The notes under the pieces are model-generated. The model searched no databases. It was not told the origin of the DNA and was given only the letters and a program-made list of their open reading frames with translations. The translations under genes were made by a program, and so were the position numbers. DNA of 64,000 nt. Origin: Chitinophaga pinensis. Lineage in GTDB: Bacteria > Bacteroidota > Bacteroidia > Flavobacteriales_D > Crocinitomicaceae. Positions 26,856 through 35,600 of the stretch are shown in pieces. Every line of letters begins with the position of its first letter. The stretch's first letter is position 1. The stretch spans positions 1 through 64,000 of the forward strand of contig CAMCYF010000005.1 in assembly GCA_945883825.1 (NCBI GenBank), read 5' to 3'.

Positions 26856-28156
26856 GATTTTTCAGCCTTTCTTGAATTTAAAAGTTTAACAAGTTCTTTT
26901 GTAGTTTCTGTTCTGCTATAACGCAAATTATCTAGTCGTATTGTTTCATTATAAGGGTATTCCTTTATTAGTTTTAACATACAATCCATTAAAGGTTTTA
27001 TTTCGTCAGGAGAAACTACAAAGCTATTTTCAATTTCTTTCAACAATTGAGCAGCGTCTCCATTTTTATTTCCAATTAGTACAATTGGATTTCCACTTGC
27101 GATATATTCCATTAATTTTCCAGAGATCAAAAGTTTCGAATTATCCATTAAAGCATGACAATTTAAAAGTAAATCCGCATTTTTCATTTCTTGCAATGCA
27201 GCTTTATGGTTTAAATTTCCTTTAACTTCTAAAATTAGATTTGGTATTTCACTTAGTCTTTTTTGAATAATTTCATTTACTTTTCCAACCAACACAAACT
27301 TAATCTTTAAGTTACTCTGAGTAGATAAAATTTGAGTCAATGCTTCTATTATCTCATTGTGAGCTTGTTGCAATGTCCAAATACCAATATGTGCAATTGT
27401 AAATATATCACTTTGCTTTTTACTTAGAATTTCAAATGCTTTCTCATCATAGCCATTATAGATAAAAAAACATTTTTTCTCTAATTCATTCGATTTTGAA
27501 ATAAGTAATGATTTCATTGAAGGACCTACTGTTAATATTGTATCTGCATTTGTTAATACTTTTGATTCAAGTATTAAATCTTTATTATCAGCTTTTTTAG
27601 ATCGTTTGAACAGTTTATTGTAGTAGATATCATGCCAAGGATCCCTGAAATCAGCTACCCAATGAATTGCAAATAGTTTTTTCAATTCTAATCCAATTAA
27701 ATGACTAGAGTGTGGAGGCCCAGTTGTGATTATCCAATCAATATTTTCTTCAGAAAGTATTTTTTTTGCAATTGAAATAGCTTGTTTATTCCAACCAATT
27801 CTTGCATCTGGTATAAAAAAATTTGCTCTTACAAAACTTGAAAATTTATCTAAGAAGTTTTTATCATTACCCCCTATATCGCCTGAGATAACAATCTTTT
27901 TTGATCTACCAGACTTTAAAAAAGAGTAAAACCCAAATAAGTTAAATCCTGGATTCGTAGAATAAGTTATTACATGTTTAACATGTTCTAACAATGAATT
28001 ATCAAATGAGGGATAAACTGCTTTTTTCGGATCGACAGTTACGACAATAGGTATAATACCATTCTCTTCTAAATATTTTGCGAAATATAGCCAGCGTTGT
28101 ACACCACTTCCGCCACTTGGAGGCCAATAATACGTTATAATTAGGACTTTATTCAC
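26852..28156 (-). CDS. GT4-like glycosyltransferase
   Basis: A 434-residue GT-B glycosyltransferase. The N-terminus NKVLIITYYWPPSGGSGVQR is typical of surface-glycan transferases of Bacteroidota, and ISGKLMEYIASGNPIVLIG near 345-363 carries the donor-binding region. The start codon is GTG at 28156-28154; the promoter element TACTTTTG lies 15 bases upstream. It is the first gene of the operon with PIG-L and the LpxD-like gene. The donor is unknown. Confidence 0.86.
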   Translation of the reverse strand: MNKVLIITYYWPPSGGSGVQRWLYFAKYLEENGIIPIVVTVDPKKAVYPSFDNSLLEHVKHVITYSTNPGFNLFGFYSFLKSGRSKKIVISGDIGGNDKNFLDKFSSFVRANFFIPDARIGWNKQAISIAKKILSEENIDWIITTGPPHSSHLIGLELKKLFAIHWVADFRDPWHDIYYNKLFKRSKKADNKDLILESKVLTNADTILTVGPSMKSLLISKSNELEKKCFFIYNGYDEKAFEILSKKQSDIFTIAHIGIWTLQQAHNEIIEALTQILSTQSNLKIKFVLVGKVNEIIQKRLSEIPNLILEVKGNLNHKAALQEMKNADLLLNCHALMDNSKLLISGKLMEYIASGNPIVLIGNKNGDAAQLLKEIENSFVVSPDEIKPLMDCMLKLIKEYPYNETIRLDNLRYSRTETTKELVKLLNSRKAEKS

Positions 28157-28171
28157 ACGATTTAATTACAA

Positions 28172-28179
28172 CAAAAGTA
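28172..28179 (-). promoter_or_regulatory. -7 promoter element for glycan-editing operon
   Basis: The minus strand reads TACTTTTG, exact for TAnnTTTG, with 15 bases to the GTG start of the glycosyltransferase. It is divergent to the element at 28219, so the operon and the flippase share an 82-base control region. Confidence 0.48.
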
Positions 28180-28218
28180 ACAATAATTAAAGACTCTAAT
28201 TTATTGGCCGTTAACACT

Positions 28219-28226
28219 TATCTTTG
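28219..28226 (+). promoter_or_regulatory. -7 promoter element for flippase gene
   Basis: TATCTTTG is exact for TAnnTTTG, with 12 bases to the ATG at 28239. It contains the in-frame TTG at 28224, ruling that out as the start. Confidence 0.5.
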
Positions 28227-28238
28227 TTCAAATCAATT

Positions 28239-29738
28239 ATGGGAATAGTTCAAAAAGATTCTTTGCGCACAATGCTCATTTCCTATTTGGGATTGTTTCT
28301 GGGTTATATTAACAAGGCTTTTTTATTCTTGTTGATTTTATCAACCGAACAAATTGGCGTAGTCAATCTTATTTTTTCCTTGGGAATTTTATTCGCTCAA
28401 CTTTCAAATTTAGGAATGGTCTATTCTGTTTGGAAATTCTTCCCATTTTTTAATAACAAAGAAAAAAAGAACCACGGTTTTTTGCCTTTTAGTATTTCCA
28501 TAGTATTAATTGGAGTAATTCTTATGACTTTTATTGCTTTGTGGTTTCGCTCTGATATTGAATCCATTTATCTTGAAAAATCTCAGCTCTTTACGAACTA
28601 TTATTTTTGGTTAATCCCACTTGGAATTGCCTATGTTTTTTACATGGTTTTAGAGATTTATTTGAGAAGTTTTCTGAAAAACATAGTTTCTGTTTTTGCC
28701 ATGGAGCTCGTCTTAAGGTTAGCAGTTACGGGTATTCTATTCTTGCAATGGTTTAAATATATCACTTTTGACGATTTTGTCGTGCTTCACAGCTTGGTGT
28801 ATTTCATTCCTGTCATTATTTTACTTGTTTACATGTATCGTATAGATGAATTGCATTTGGGACTTTCTAATTTTAATATTTCCAAGAAATTTCGCAAGAT
28901 AATTTTCCAGTTTTCGGCTTTTAATTATATAAATACCTTGGGAAGTACTTTGGTTATTTCACTGGATGTAATAATGATAGCTTCCTATTTAGGACTTCAA
29001 GCAACAGGTGTTTATACCACCGTTGTTTTTTTAACAAGCGCCCTGCAAGTTCCTTATAAAGCAATTGTAAGAATTAGTTCTCCGCTAATTGCTGATCATT
29101 GGAAAAAACGCGAAATGGAGAAAATGAAAGAATTATACACTCAAGTTAGTTCTGTAGCATTGGTTATTGGTTTAGGTTCTTTTCTTTTAATTTGGTCCAA
29201 TATTGACTTCTTATTTTCTTTTTTAAAGCCAGAATTTAAAGCGGGAATTTGGGTGTTTTTCTTCCTAATGATAGGGCGATTGACGGACATGTATTTTGGC
29301 TTGAATGGTGCAATTTTCACCACATCAAAGAAGTATAAATACGACATGATTTTCACCCTGTTTTTAATTGGAACTGTTTATGGGCTAAACCTACTTTTTA
29401 TTCCTGCTTATGGTATTTCTGGTGCCGCAATTTCAACTTCAATTGCATTAGTTTGCTACAATTTAGGCCGTCTGCTTTTTGTGTATAAGGTGTATAAAAT
29501 CCATCCATTTACAAAAGGTCAATTTCTAATTATAATACTTGGCTTACTAACCTTTTTCTTGAGTCATTATCTCCAAAATATATTTCAAGATTTATGGATT
29601 CAAATGCTTTTTATCTCAAGTTTTGTAGCCCTATTATTTTTTGGTAGTATCTATTTCTTTAAGCTAGAAAAAGAAACCGTAAATTATGTGAATAATTCTA
29701 TGGATTTTCTGATCAAAAAAATTAGAGGGAAAAATTAA
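28239..29738 (+). CDS. Polysaccharide flippase (MOP/Wzx-like)
   Basis: A 499-residue inner membrane protein with about 14 hydrophobic segments and no large soluble domain, the pattern of MOP-superfamily flippases that move lipid-linked glycans outward. I start it at the ATG at 28239 because the TTG at 28224 is inside the promoter element. It lies next to the glycan-editing operon and shares its intergenic region. Its stop codon overlaps that of the convergent alaS in a shared TTAA. The substrate is probably a lipid-linked sugar built by the neighbouring transferases, but that is inference. Confidence 0.83.
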   Translation: MGIVQKDSLRTMLISYLGLFLGYINKAFLFLLILSTEQIGVVNLIFSLGILFAQLSNLGMVYSVWKFFPFFNNKEKKNHGFLPFSISIVLIGVILMTFIALWFRSDIESIYLEKSQLFTNYYFWLIPLGIAYVFYMVLEIYLRSFLKNIVSVFAMELVLRLAVTGILFLQWFKYITFDDFVVLHSLVYFIPVIILLVYMYRIDELHLGLSNFNISKKFRKIIFQFSAFNYINTLGSTLVISLDVIMIASYLGLQATGVYTTVVFLTSALQVPYKAIVRISSPLIADHWKKREMEKMKELYTQVSSVALVIGLGSFLLIWSNIDFLFSFLKPEFKAGIWVFFFLMIGRLTDMYFGLNGAIFTTSKKYKYDMIFTLFLIGTVYGLNLLFIPAYGISGAAISTSIALVCYNLGRLLFVYKVYKIHPFTKGQFLIIILGLLTFFLSHYLQNIFQDLWIQMLFISSFVALLFFGSIYFFKLEKETVNYVNNSMDFLIKKIRGKN

Positions 29739-32347
29739 AAAAGGGATTTTATTTCTTGAATGGCAGCTAGCAAACCTTCCTTTCTTTTTCCTCCAGAAGT
29801 TGCAAAAAATGCTTGTCCGCCGCCGCCGCCTTCAATATGTTTTGAAACTTGACGAATTATTTGCGAGGCATTTAAATTTTTCTCTGCCACTAAGTTATCA
29901 GAAACAATTAAACTCAAGAAACATTTATCACCTTCTGTGTTGCCAATTACCCCAATAAAATTAGGATTTTCTTCTTTCAACTGAAATAAAATATCTTTTA
30001 TCGAATGCATTTTCAAATCGAGAATTTCTCCAAGAAAATGAATTCCATTAATTGCGGTAATTTTTGTTTTGAGTTCAAGTTTGATGTTTTTTGCATTCTC
30101 TCTCTGCTGCACTTCGATCTCCTTCGTTAATTGTTGATTCTTTTTAAGAAGCTCATCAATAAATTTCAGTACATCAGGTGGATTTTTTAAAAGAGAACTA
30201 ATAGCATCAAATTTCTCGGTTTTTTCTTTGAAATACTTTTCAGCACTTGGTCCTGTGATAGCTTCTATTCTTCTTATCCCGGCGGCAACTGCGGCTTCTG
30301 AGATGATTTTAAACAAGCCAATTTTTCCAGTTGCTGGCACATGTATTCCACCACATAATTCAACGGAATCACCGAATTTAATAACGCGAACAGCATCCCC
30401 GTATTTTTCTCCAAATAATGCCATTGCGCCCATTGCTTTTGCTTCATCAATCGGAACTGCACGGCGTTCTTCCAAGGAAATATTTTGGTGAATTGCCTTC
30501 GTCACCATCGTTTCAATCTGCTCCATTTCTTCATCTGTGACTTTAGCAAAATGTGAAAAGTCGAAGCGCAAATAAGCAGGATTAACAAGCGATCCTTTTT
30601 GCTCAACATGCTTACCGAGAACTTGGCGCAAAGCGTGATGCAGTAAATGCGTTGCTGAATGATTTTCTGCACTTAATTGGCGTTTTTCGACATCTATTTC
30701 AGCTGTAAAGCTCCCGCTTAAATCACTAGGAATTTTTACTGTTAAATGGATGATTAAATTATTTTCTTTTTTGGTGTCAAAAATTACGATGCTCGCTGTT
30801 TCATTTCGCAGAATTCCTTTGTCGCCAACTTGCCCTCCGCCCTCAGGATAAAAAGGTGTTTGATTTAATACTAATTGAAAAAATTCTTTTTGCTTTTGAG
30901 AAACCTTTCGGTACTTTATAACTCGGACTTCAGCACTTGTGTTATCGTAGCCAATAAATGCTGTTGTTACATCCGGATTTACTTGTACCCAATCATCTGT
31001 TTCTACTGCCGTTGCTGCGCGTGATCTGTCTTTTTGAATTTGAAGTTCTTTATCAAAACCTTGTTCATCGATGCTTAAGCCATTTTCTCGTGCAATTAAC
31101 GAAGTTAAATCAACAGGAAAACCATAGGTGTCATACAATTCAAAAACTGAATTTCCAGCAATTACGGTGATGTTTTGTGTCTTGCATTCATGCATTAGCA
31201 AATCCATTCTTCGAATGCCTAGCTCTAGCGTTCTGAAAAAACTATTTTCTTCTTCGCGAATAACTTTGGAAATAATGTCTTTTTGTGAGATTAATTCACT
31301 GTAAGGATCTCCCATTAATTTACATAATACGAGCGATAAGTCACTCAAAAAAGATTCTTTCAATCCCAATGTTTGGTAGCCGTAACGCACCGCTCTGCGT
31401 AAAATTCTCCGGATTACGTAACCAGCACCATTATTTGCTGGAATTTGACCATCAGCTATTGAAAAAGCAATCGTTCGCACGTGATCAGCAATAACGCGCA
31501 AGGCAATATCAGTTTCTTCCGATTTTCCATAGGAAATCCCAGAGACCTTAACCATGTGTTGAATTAAGGTTTGAAATAAGTCAGTATCGTAGTTGGATTG
31601 CTTTCCCTGTAATGCCATTGCTAAGCGCTCCAAACCCATTCCTGTATCAACGTGAGTAGCTGGAAGATTTTCTAGAGAGCTATCGGTTTTCCGATTAAAT
31701 TGCATGAAAACATTGTTCCAAATCTCAATCACTTGTGGATGGTCGTTGTTTACTAAATCGCGGCCAGGTATTTTCTTTTTATCAGCCTCATCTCTCAAAT
31801 CCACGTGAATTTCAGTACACGGACCACAAGGACCAGTATCGCCCATTTCCCAAAAATTATCTTTTTTAGAAGCCAAAATAATTCGGTCTTCCGAAATGAA
31901 TTTTTTCCAAATAGAATAGCTTTCTTCATCGCGAGGAACATTGTCTGAGGCATCTCCTTCGAAAACGGTAACGTAAAGATTTTCCTTAGGAATTTTATAT
32001 ACTTCCGTTAACAATTCCCAAGCCCAAGAAATCGCATCATCTTTGAAATAATCTCCAAAAGACCAATTCCCCAACATTTCAAACATCGTATGGTGATAGG
32101 TATCAACCCCAACTTCTTCTAAGTCGTTGTGTTTTCCGGATACGCGTAAACATTTTTGTGAATTAGCAACACGTTTATCACTTGGAACCTGATACCCCAA
32201 GAAAAAATCCTTGAATTGATTCATTCCTGCATTGGTAAACATTAAGGTTGGGTCATTTTTCACAACCATGGGCGCTGATGGAACAATTTTATGTCCCTTA
32301 CTTTCAAAAAAATCAAAAAATTGCTGCCTTATTTCAGAAACCGTCAT
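29735..32347 (-). CDS. alaS: Alanyl-tRNA synthetase
   Basis: Charges tRNA-Ala and edits mischarged serine. The 870-residue protein has the class II aminoacylation core (motif 1-3 regions such as TFxNAGMNQFKDFFLG near 32-46 and the MFEMLGNWSFGDYF near 88-101), the editing-domain zinc motif HSATHLLHHAL and CGGIHVPATGKIG, and the C-terminal glycine-rich GGGGGQ of the C-Ala domain. The length is normal. A TAAATTTG element lies 19 bases upstream of the ATG. It overlaps the flippase gene tail to tail by four bases. Confidence 0.97.
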   Translation of the reverse strand: MTVSEIRQQFFDFFESKGHKIVPSAPMVVKNDPTLMFTNAGMNQFKDFFLGYQVPSDKRVANSQKCLRVSGKHNDLEEVGVDTYHHTMFEMLGNWSFGDYFKDDAISWAWELLTEVYKIPKENLYVTVFEGDASDNVPRDEESYSIWKKFISEDRIILASKKDNFWEMGDTGPCGPCTEIHVDLRDEADKKKIPGRDLVNNDHPQVIEIWNNVFMQFNRKTDSSLENLPATHVDTGMGLERLAMALQGKQSNYDTDLFQTLIQHMVKVSGISYGKSEETDIALRVIADHVRTIAFSIADGQIPANNGAGYVIRRILRRAVRYGYQTLGLKESFLSDLSLVLCKLMGDPYSELISQKDIISKVIREEENSFFRTLELGIRRMDLLMHECKTQNITVIAGNSVFELYDTYGFPVDLTSLIARENGLSIDEQGFDKELQIQKDRSRAATAVETDDWVQVNPDVTTAFIGYDNTSAEVRVIKYRKVSQKQKEFFQLVLNQTPFYPEGGGQVGDKGILRNETASIVIFDTKKENNLIIHLTVKIPSDLSGSFTAEIDVEKRQLSAENHSATHLLHHALRQVLGKHVEQKGSLVNPAYLRFDFSHFAKVTDEEMEQIETMVTKAIHQNISLEERRAVPIDEAKAMGAMALFGEKYGDAVRVIKFGDSVELCGGIHVPATGKIGLFKIISEAAVAAGIRRIEAITGPSAEKYFKEKTEKFDAISSLLKNPPDVLKFIDELLKKNQQLTKEIEVQQRENAKNIKLELKTKITAINGIHFLGEILDLKMHSIKDILFQLKEENPNFIGVIGNTEGDKCFLSLIVSDNLVAEKNLNASQIIRQVSKHIEGGGGGQAFFATSGGKRKEGLLAAIQEIKSLF

Positions 32348-32366
32348 TTTATATTCTACTTTAAAG

Positions 32367-32374
32367 CAAATTTA
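32367..32374 (-). promoter_or_regulatory. -7 promoter element for alaS
   Basis: The minus strand reads TAAATTTG, exact for TAnnTTTG, with 19 bases to the alaS ATG. Confidence 0.48.
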
Positions 32375-32509
32375 TGAAAAGCTACGCACGTGGCGATATA
32401 TTTATCAGTTTTTAGATAACTCATTTTAAATATCTTTTATCAGATTCTTTCCTTAAAATCAATAATCAAATGATTTTTTTTTGATATATTTAGAATAAAG
32501 AGTAAAATT

Positions 32510-32794
32510 TTGGTAATATTGGGATTAGAAATTATAGAAGAAAAATTAATAAAAATTAGAAATAAAAAAGTTTTATTAGATTGTGATGTAGCTCATTTAT
32601 ATGGAATAGAAACCAAACCTGTAAATGAAGCTGTAAAGAATAATCCTGAAAAATTTCCTGAAGGATATGTGTTCTATTTAGATGAGGAAGAAACTGATTT
32701 CTTAAGGTCTAGCAATTCGATTGTAGAAATAGGAGATGAACCGGTCGAAAATTTCGACCGGTTCAAAAATATCAAACATTCTAATAGAACTTAA
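32510..32794 (+). pseudogene. Truncated ORF6N-domain (phage-type) remnant
   Basis: The 94-residue reading frame begins like an ORF6N domain, the DNA-binding or antirepressor-like domain of phages and plasmids: IEEKLIKIRNKKVLLDCDVA, then LYGIETKPVNEAVKNNPEKF, FPEGYVFYLDEEE. It stops after FDRFKNIKHSNRT, where homologues continue with an LPKAFTE-like section and a second half of about 80-100 residues. No continuation is found in either other frame downstream. It has no ATG, only TTG starts at 32510 or 32519. It is therefore most likely a decayed remnant of a mobile or defence-associated gene. A near-perfect palindrome lies at its end. Confidence 0.6.
32737..32765. repeat. 14-bp inverted repeat inside ORF6N remnant
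   Basis: Perfect arms TGAACCGGTCGAAA and TTTCGACCGGTTCA are separated by one base. The arms are G+C-rich compared with the surroundings. In frame it encodes the EPVENFDRF segment. It could cruciform, bind a dimeric protein, or stall transcription, but no T tract follows. Confidence 0.7.
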
Positions 32795-32859
32795 TTTTGC
32801 ATTATTAAAATTGAAACACATTGTAAAACGAAAAAAGTGATGTTAATTCCTACTTATAT

Positions 32860-32867
32860 TACATTTG
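32860..32867 (+). promoter_or_regulatory. -7 promoter element for O-methyltransferase
   Basis: TACATTTG is exact for TAnnTTTG, with 16 bases to the ATG at 32884. Confidence 0.47.
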
Positions 32868-32883
32868 TATAAATTAATTAAAA

Positions 32884-33528
32884 ATGGAATTCATAGATCC
32901 CCTTTTAGAAAAATACGTTTGCGACCACAGTGAAAATGAAAGTGACTTGTTAAAGAAAATTAATCGAGAAACGCATTTGGAAGTGCTGCAACCGCGGATG
33001 TTGAGTGGTCATTTTCAAGGACGTGTATTGAGTATGTTTTCAAAAATGATTCGGCCTGAAAGAATATTAGAAATTGGCACCTACACCGGTTATTCCGCAC
33101 TTTGTTTAGCGGAAGGATTGACACCTAATGGAAAATTAGTCACTATTGATATAAACGAAGAATTAGCCCCACGCGTGCGTTCTTATTTTTCTGCTTCAGA
33201 ATTTTCAGAACAAATAGACTACAAGATTGGAGCTGCGATGGAACTAATTCCTACTTTAAATGAAAAGTGGGACATCGTATTTATCGATGCAGACAAGCAC
33301 AATTACATTAATTATTATCATTTGGTATTTCCAATGGTAAATATTGGGGGCTACATCATTGCTGATAATGTACTGTGGTCTGGAAAAGTAATCGATTCCT
33401 CACATAACGATAAAGACACACAATTGCTTCGTGACTATAATCTCTTAAATCACGAGGATGATCGGGTAGAGGAAGTGTTATTTCCAATTCGAGATGGACT
33501 TATGATTTCGAGAAAAATTAAAGAGTGA
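32884..33528 (+). CDS. Class I O-methyltransferase (CCoAOMT-like)
   Basis: A 214-residue SAM-dependent O-methyltransferase of family 3 (caffeoyl-CoA/catechol type). The SAM motif is LEIGTYTGYSALCLA at 62-76 and the metal-site motif FIDADKHNY at 133-141; the later DNVLWSGKV completes the divalent-metal set. The length matches small bacterial members. The natural substrate is unknown; catechol-like or tRNA-associated substrates are possible. It has its own promoter and is followed by the DUF2130 gene with a separate one. Confidence 0.9.
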   Translation: MEFIDPLLEKYVCDHSENESDLLKKINRETHLEVLQPRMLSGHFQGRVLSMFSKMIRPERILEIGTYTGYSALCLAEGLTPNGKLVTIDINEELAPRVRSYFSASEFSEQIDYKIGAAMELIPTLNEKWDIVFIDADKHNYINYYHLVFPMVNIGGYIIADNVLWSGKVIDSSHNDKDTQLLRDYNLLNHEDDRVEEVLFPIRDGLMISRKIKE

Positions 33529-33563
33529 AAACACACGGAATAATTTTATATAACTTATTAAAT

Positions 33564-33571
33564 TAACTTTG
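33564..33571 (+). promoter_or_regulatory. -7 promoter element, leaderless DUF2130 gene
   Basis: TAACTTTG is exact for TAnnTTTG, with 5 bases to the ATG at 33577, so transcription should begin at or one base from the start codon. Confidence 0.5.
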
Positions 33572-33576
33572 AATTT

Positions 33577-34785
33577 ATGAAAGAAATTATTTGTCCTAGT
33601 TGTAAAAAAACATTTGAAATTGATCAAGCTGGCTTTTCTGATATTGTAAAACAAGTGCGAGACGATCAATTTGATAAAGAATTAAAGATTCTTGTTGGTC
33701 AAGCAGAAAAGGAAAAAGAAAATGCTGTAAAGATAGCAGAGGCAGATCTTAGAAAGATCACACAAGATGAGATTGCAAAAAAGGATAGAGAAATAATAGA
33801 ATTGCAAGCTAAAAGTAATAATACTGAATTAGAAAAAAAAATAAGTATTTCAGAAGCCATTAAAAGTATTGAAAAAGAAAGAGATGATTTGGCGAATAAT
33901 GTAAAAATTGCAGCTTTAGAAAAGCAAAATCTTGAAAATTCATTAAGGCAACAATTTTCTACTGAGTTAAAAACTAGAGATGAAATCATTCAATATAAGG
34001 ATGATGAAATTGCTCGTGTTAAAGATATGAAACTTAAACTCTCAACGAAAATGTTAGGCGAATCTCTTGAGCAATATTGTGAGATTGAGTTTAATAAAAT
34101 TCGTTCAACAGCATTCCAAAATGCTTATTTTGAAAAAGACAATGATTCAAGCTCGGGTAGCAAGGGCGATTTTATTTATCGAGAATTTGATGACGCTGAC
34201 AACGAAATTATTTCCATTATGTTCGAAATGAAAAATGAAGCAGACCAAACTGCAGCAAAAAAAAAGAACGAAGATTTTTTTAAAGAGTTGGACAAAGATC
34301 GGACAGAAAAAAAATGTGAATTTGCCGTGCTTGTTTCAGTATTAGAAGATGAAAGTGACCTTTACAATGGAATTACAGATGTTTCATATAAATACCCAAA
34401 AATGTATGTAGTACGTCCTCAATTTTTTATTCCCATAATCACCCTTCTTAGAAATGCTGCAATGTCTTCACTCAAATACAAATCAGAACTTGCTTTAGTA
34501 AAAAATCAAAGCATTGATATTACCAATTTTGAAAATAGTATTAACGAATTTAAAGCAGGATTTGCAAAAAATTATGATTTAGCTAGCCGTCAATTTAATA
34601 CTGCAATTAATGAAATTGACAAAACAATAGATCATCTTCAAAAAACAAAAGAAGCACTTCTCTCATCTGTTAATAATTTAAGGCTTGCAAATAATAAGTC
34701 TGATGATTTAACGATTAAAAAATTAACGAAGGGAAATCCAACAATGACAGCAAAATTTGATGACCTATCAAATAAATCTGAATAA
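33577..34785 (+). CDS. DUF2130 coiled-coil protein with PD-(D/E)xK-like residues
   Basis: A 402-residue protein. An N-terminal CPSCKK (6-11) looks like half of a zinc knuckle. A long charged coiled coil runs from about 25 to 155. The C-terminal DUF2130 part (about 158-360) has [24 protein letters not shown] with Asp198, and [12 protein letters not shown] with Glu217 and Lys219. The spacing of Asp, Glu-x-Lys fits a PD-(D/E)xK nuclease active site. A second coiled segment lies at 330-365. The function of DUF2130 proteins is not known to me. The leaderless-type promoter is 5 bases upstream. It sits beside the ORF6N remnant, but nothing else supports a defence island. Confidence 0.75.
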   Translation: MKEIICPSCKKTFEIDQAGFSDIVKQVRDDQFDKELKILVGQAEKEKENAVKIAEADLRKITQDEIAKKDREIIELQAKSNNTELEKKISISEAIKSIEKERDDLANNVKIAALEKQNLENSLRQQFSTELKTRDEIIQYKDDEIARVKDMKLKLSTKMLGESLEQYCEIEFNKIRSTAFQNAYFEKDNDSSSGSKGDFIYREFDDADNEIISIMFEMKNEADQTAAKKKNEDFFKELDKDRTEKKCEFAVLVSVLEDESDLYNGITDVSYKYPKMYVVRPQFFIPIITLLRNAAMSSLKYKSELALVKNQSIDITNFENSINEFKAGFAKNYDLASRQFNTAINEIDKTIDHLQKTKEALLSSVNNLRLANNKSDDLTIKKLTKGNPTMTAKFDDLSNKSE

Positions 34786-34816
34786 ATATTGAACTTAGCA
34801 GAATTATAAAGATGTA

Positions 34817-35437
34817 TTAATCTTTTAAAATAATTTTTAATTCGTTGAGCATTAATGCCGTTGCACCCCAAACAATTTTTTCTTGAATGTCATAACAAGG
34901 CATGTTTTTTATCTGCATATTTTCAGAAATTTTAATGTTTCTGTTACTATGATCTTTTTCTAAGAATTCGGATAGTTTAACTTTTAGAATAGCTGCTACT
35001 TCTCTTTGGTTAATATGAATCTCAGGTTCTTTTTCATGAAAAAATACGAAAGGAGAAACAATAAATTTTGATACTGAAACAATAACAGCACTTAGTTCTG
35101 TTAAAAGTTCTCCAGAATTGACAGGAATCCCGATTTCTTCTTGACTTTCTCTTCTTGCAGTGTATTCTAATTCCCTATCATCTTCATCAAATTTCCCTCC
35201 AGGAAATGCAATCTGCTGACTGTGCAAGCCATCGTATTTTGAGCGTTCAATTAGTATAAAATAGGTGCTCTGTTCTTTGTTGTAAATATGAATTCCTACT
35301 GCAGCTTTTCGTAATTCTTCATTTGTGTAATTCCCAAATTCTCGTTCAGGATAAAATACCTTCTGGGCATTACTTCCTGGCTTTACTTTTTGTAGTAATG
35401 TAAAAATTTCTTCCTTAGACCATTCTTTTTTTATCAT
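34817..35437 (-). CDS. Nudix hydrolase, CoA pyrophosphatase-like
   Basis: A 206-residue Nudix protein. The box GGKFDEDDRELEYTARRE followed by SQEEIGI at about 78-102 fits Gx5Ex7REUxEExGU, although one acidic position is shifted. The upstream region RSKYDGLHSQQIAFPGGK and the C-terminal WGATALMLNEL match the CoA pyrophosphatase (NUDT7/8-like) group. The predicted reaction splits CoA-type dinucleotides to 4'-phosphopantetheine and 3',5'-ADP. It has a TAGTTTTG promoter 19 bases upstream. Substrate is inferred from family pattern only. Confidence 0.82.
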   Translation of the reverse strand: MIKKEWSKEEIFTLLQKVKPGSNAQKVFYPEREFGNYTNEELRKAAVGIHIYNKEQSTYFILIERSKYDGLHSQQIAFPGGKFDEDDRELEYTARRESQEEIGIPVNSGELLTELSAVIVSVSKFIVSPFVFFHEKEPEIHINQREVAAILKVKLSEFLEKDHSNRNIKISENMQIKNMPCYDIQEKIVWGATALMLNELKIILKD

Positions 35438-35456
35438 TCCTGCTAAAGTATTTATT

Positions 35457-35464
35457 CAAAACTA
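35457..35464 (-). promoter_or_regulatory. -7 promoter element for Nudix gene
   Basis: The minus strand reads TAGTTTTG, exact for TAnnTTTG, with 19 bases to the ATG at 35437. Confidence 0.44.
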
Positions 35465-35509
35465 TAAATTTTTCACGATTTCTGACAAAAAACTATTTTT
35501 TTTCATTTG

Positions 35510-35526
35510 CCCCTTAAAAATAGGGG
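35510..35526 (+). promoter_or_regulatory. Small G+C hairpin upstream of glnN
   Basis: CCCCT and AGGGG pair around a 7-base A-rich loop, an isolated G+C-rich spot in the A/T-rich 163-base control region between the Nudix and glnN promoters. It could be an operator or an attenuation structure. There is no T tract, so it is not a typical terminator. Confidence 0.3.
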
Positions 35527-35577
35527 GTATTGTTGAAAAAAGATTATAATTTTTAAAAATTGATGTAAAAAAGAGGT

Positions 35578-35585
35578 TATTTTTG
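35578..35585 (+). promoter_or_regulatory. -7 promoter element for glnN
   Basis: TATTTTTG is exact for TAnnTTTG, with 15 bases to the ATG at 35601. The T-rich setting weakens the match. Confidence 0.42.
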
Positions 35586-35600
35586 TAAAAAAATTAAAAA

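Noticed and set aside
26214-28156. GT plus PIG-L as bacillithiol BshA/BshB
   Set aside because: The GT lacks the BshA N-terminus I would expect, and the third gene is an LpxD-like acyltransferase, not BshC; the flippase next door fits glycan synthesis better.
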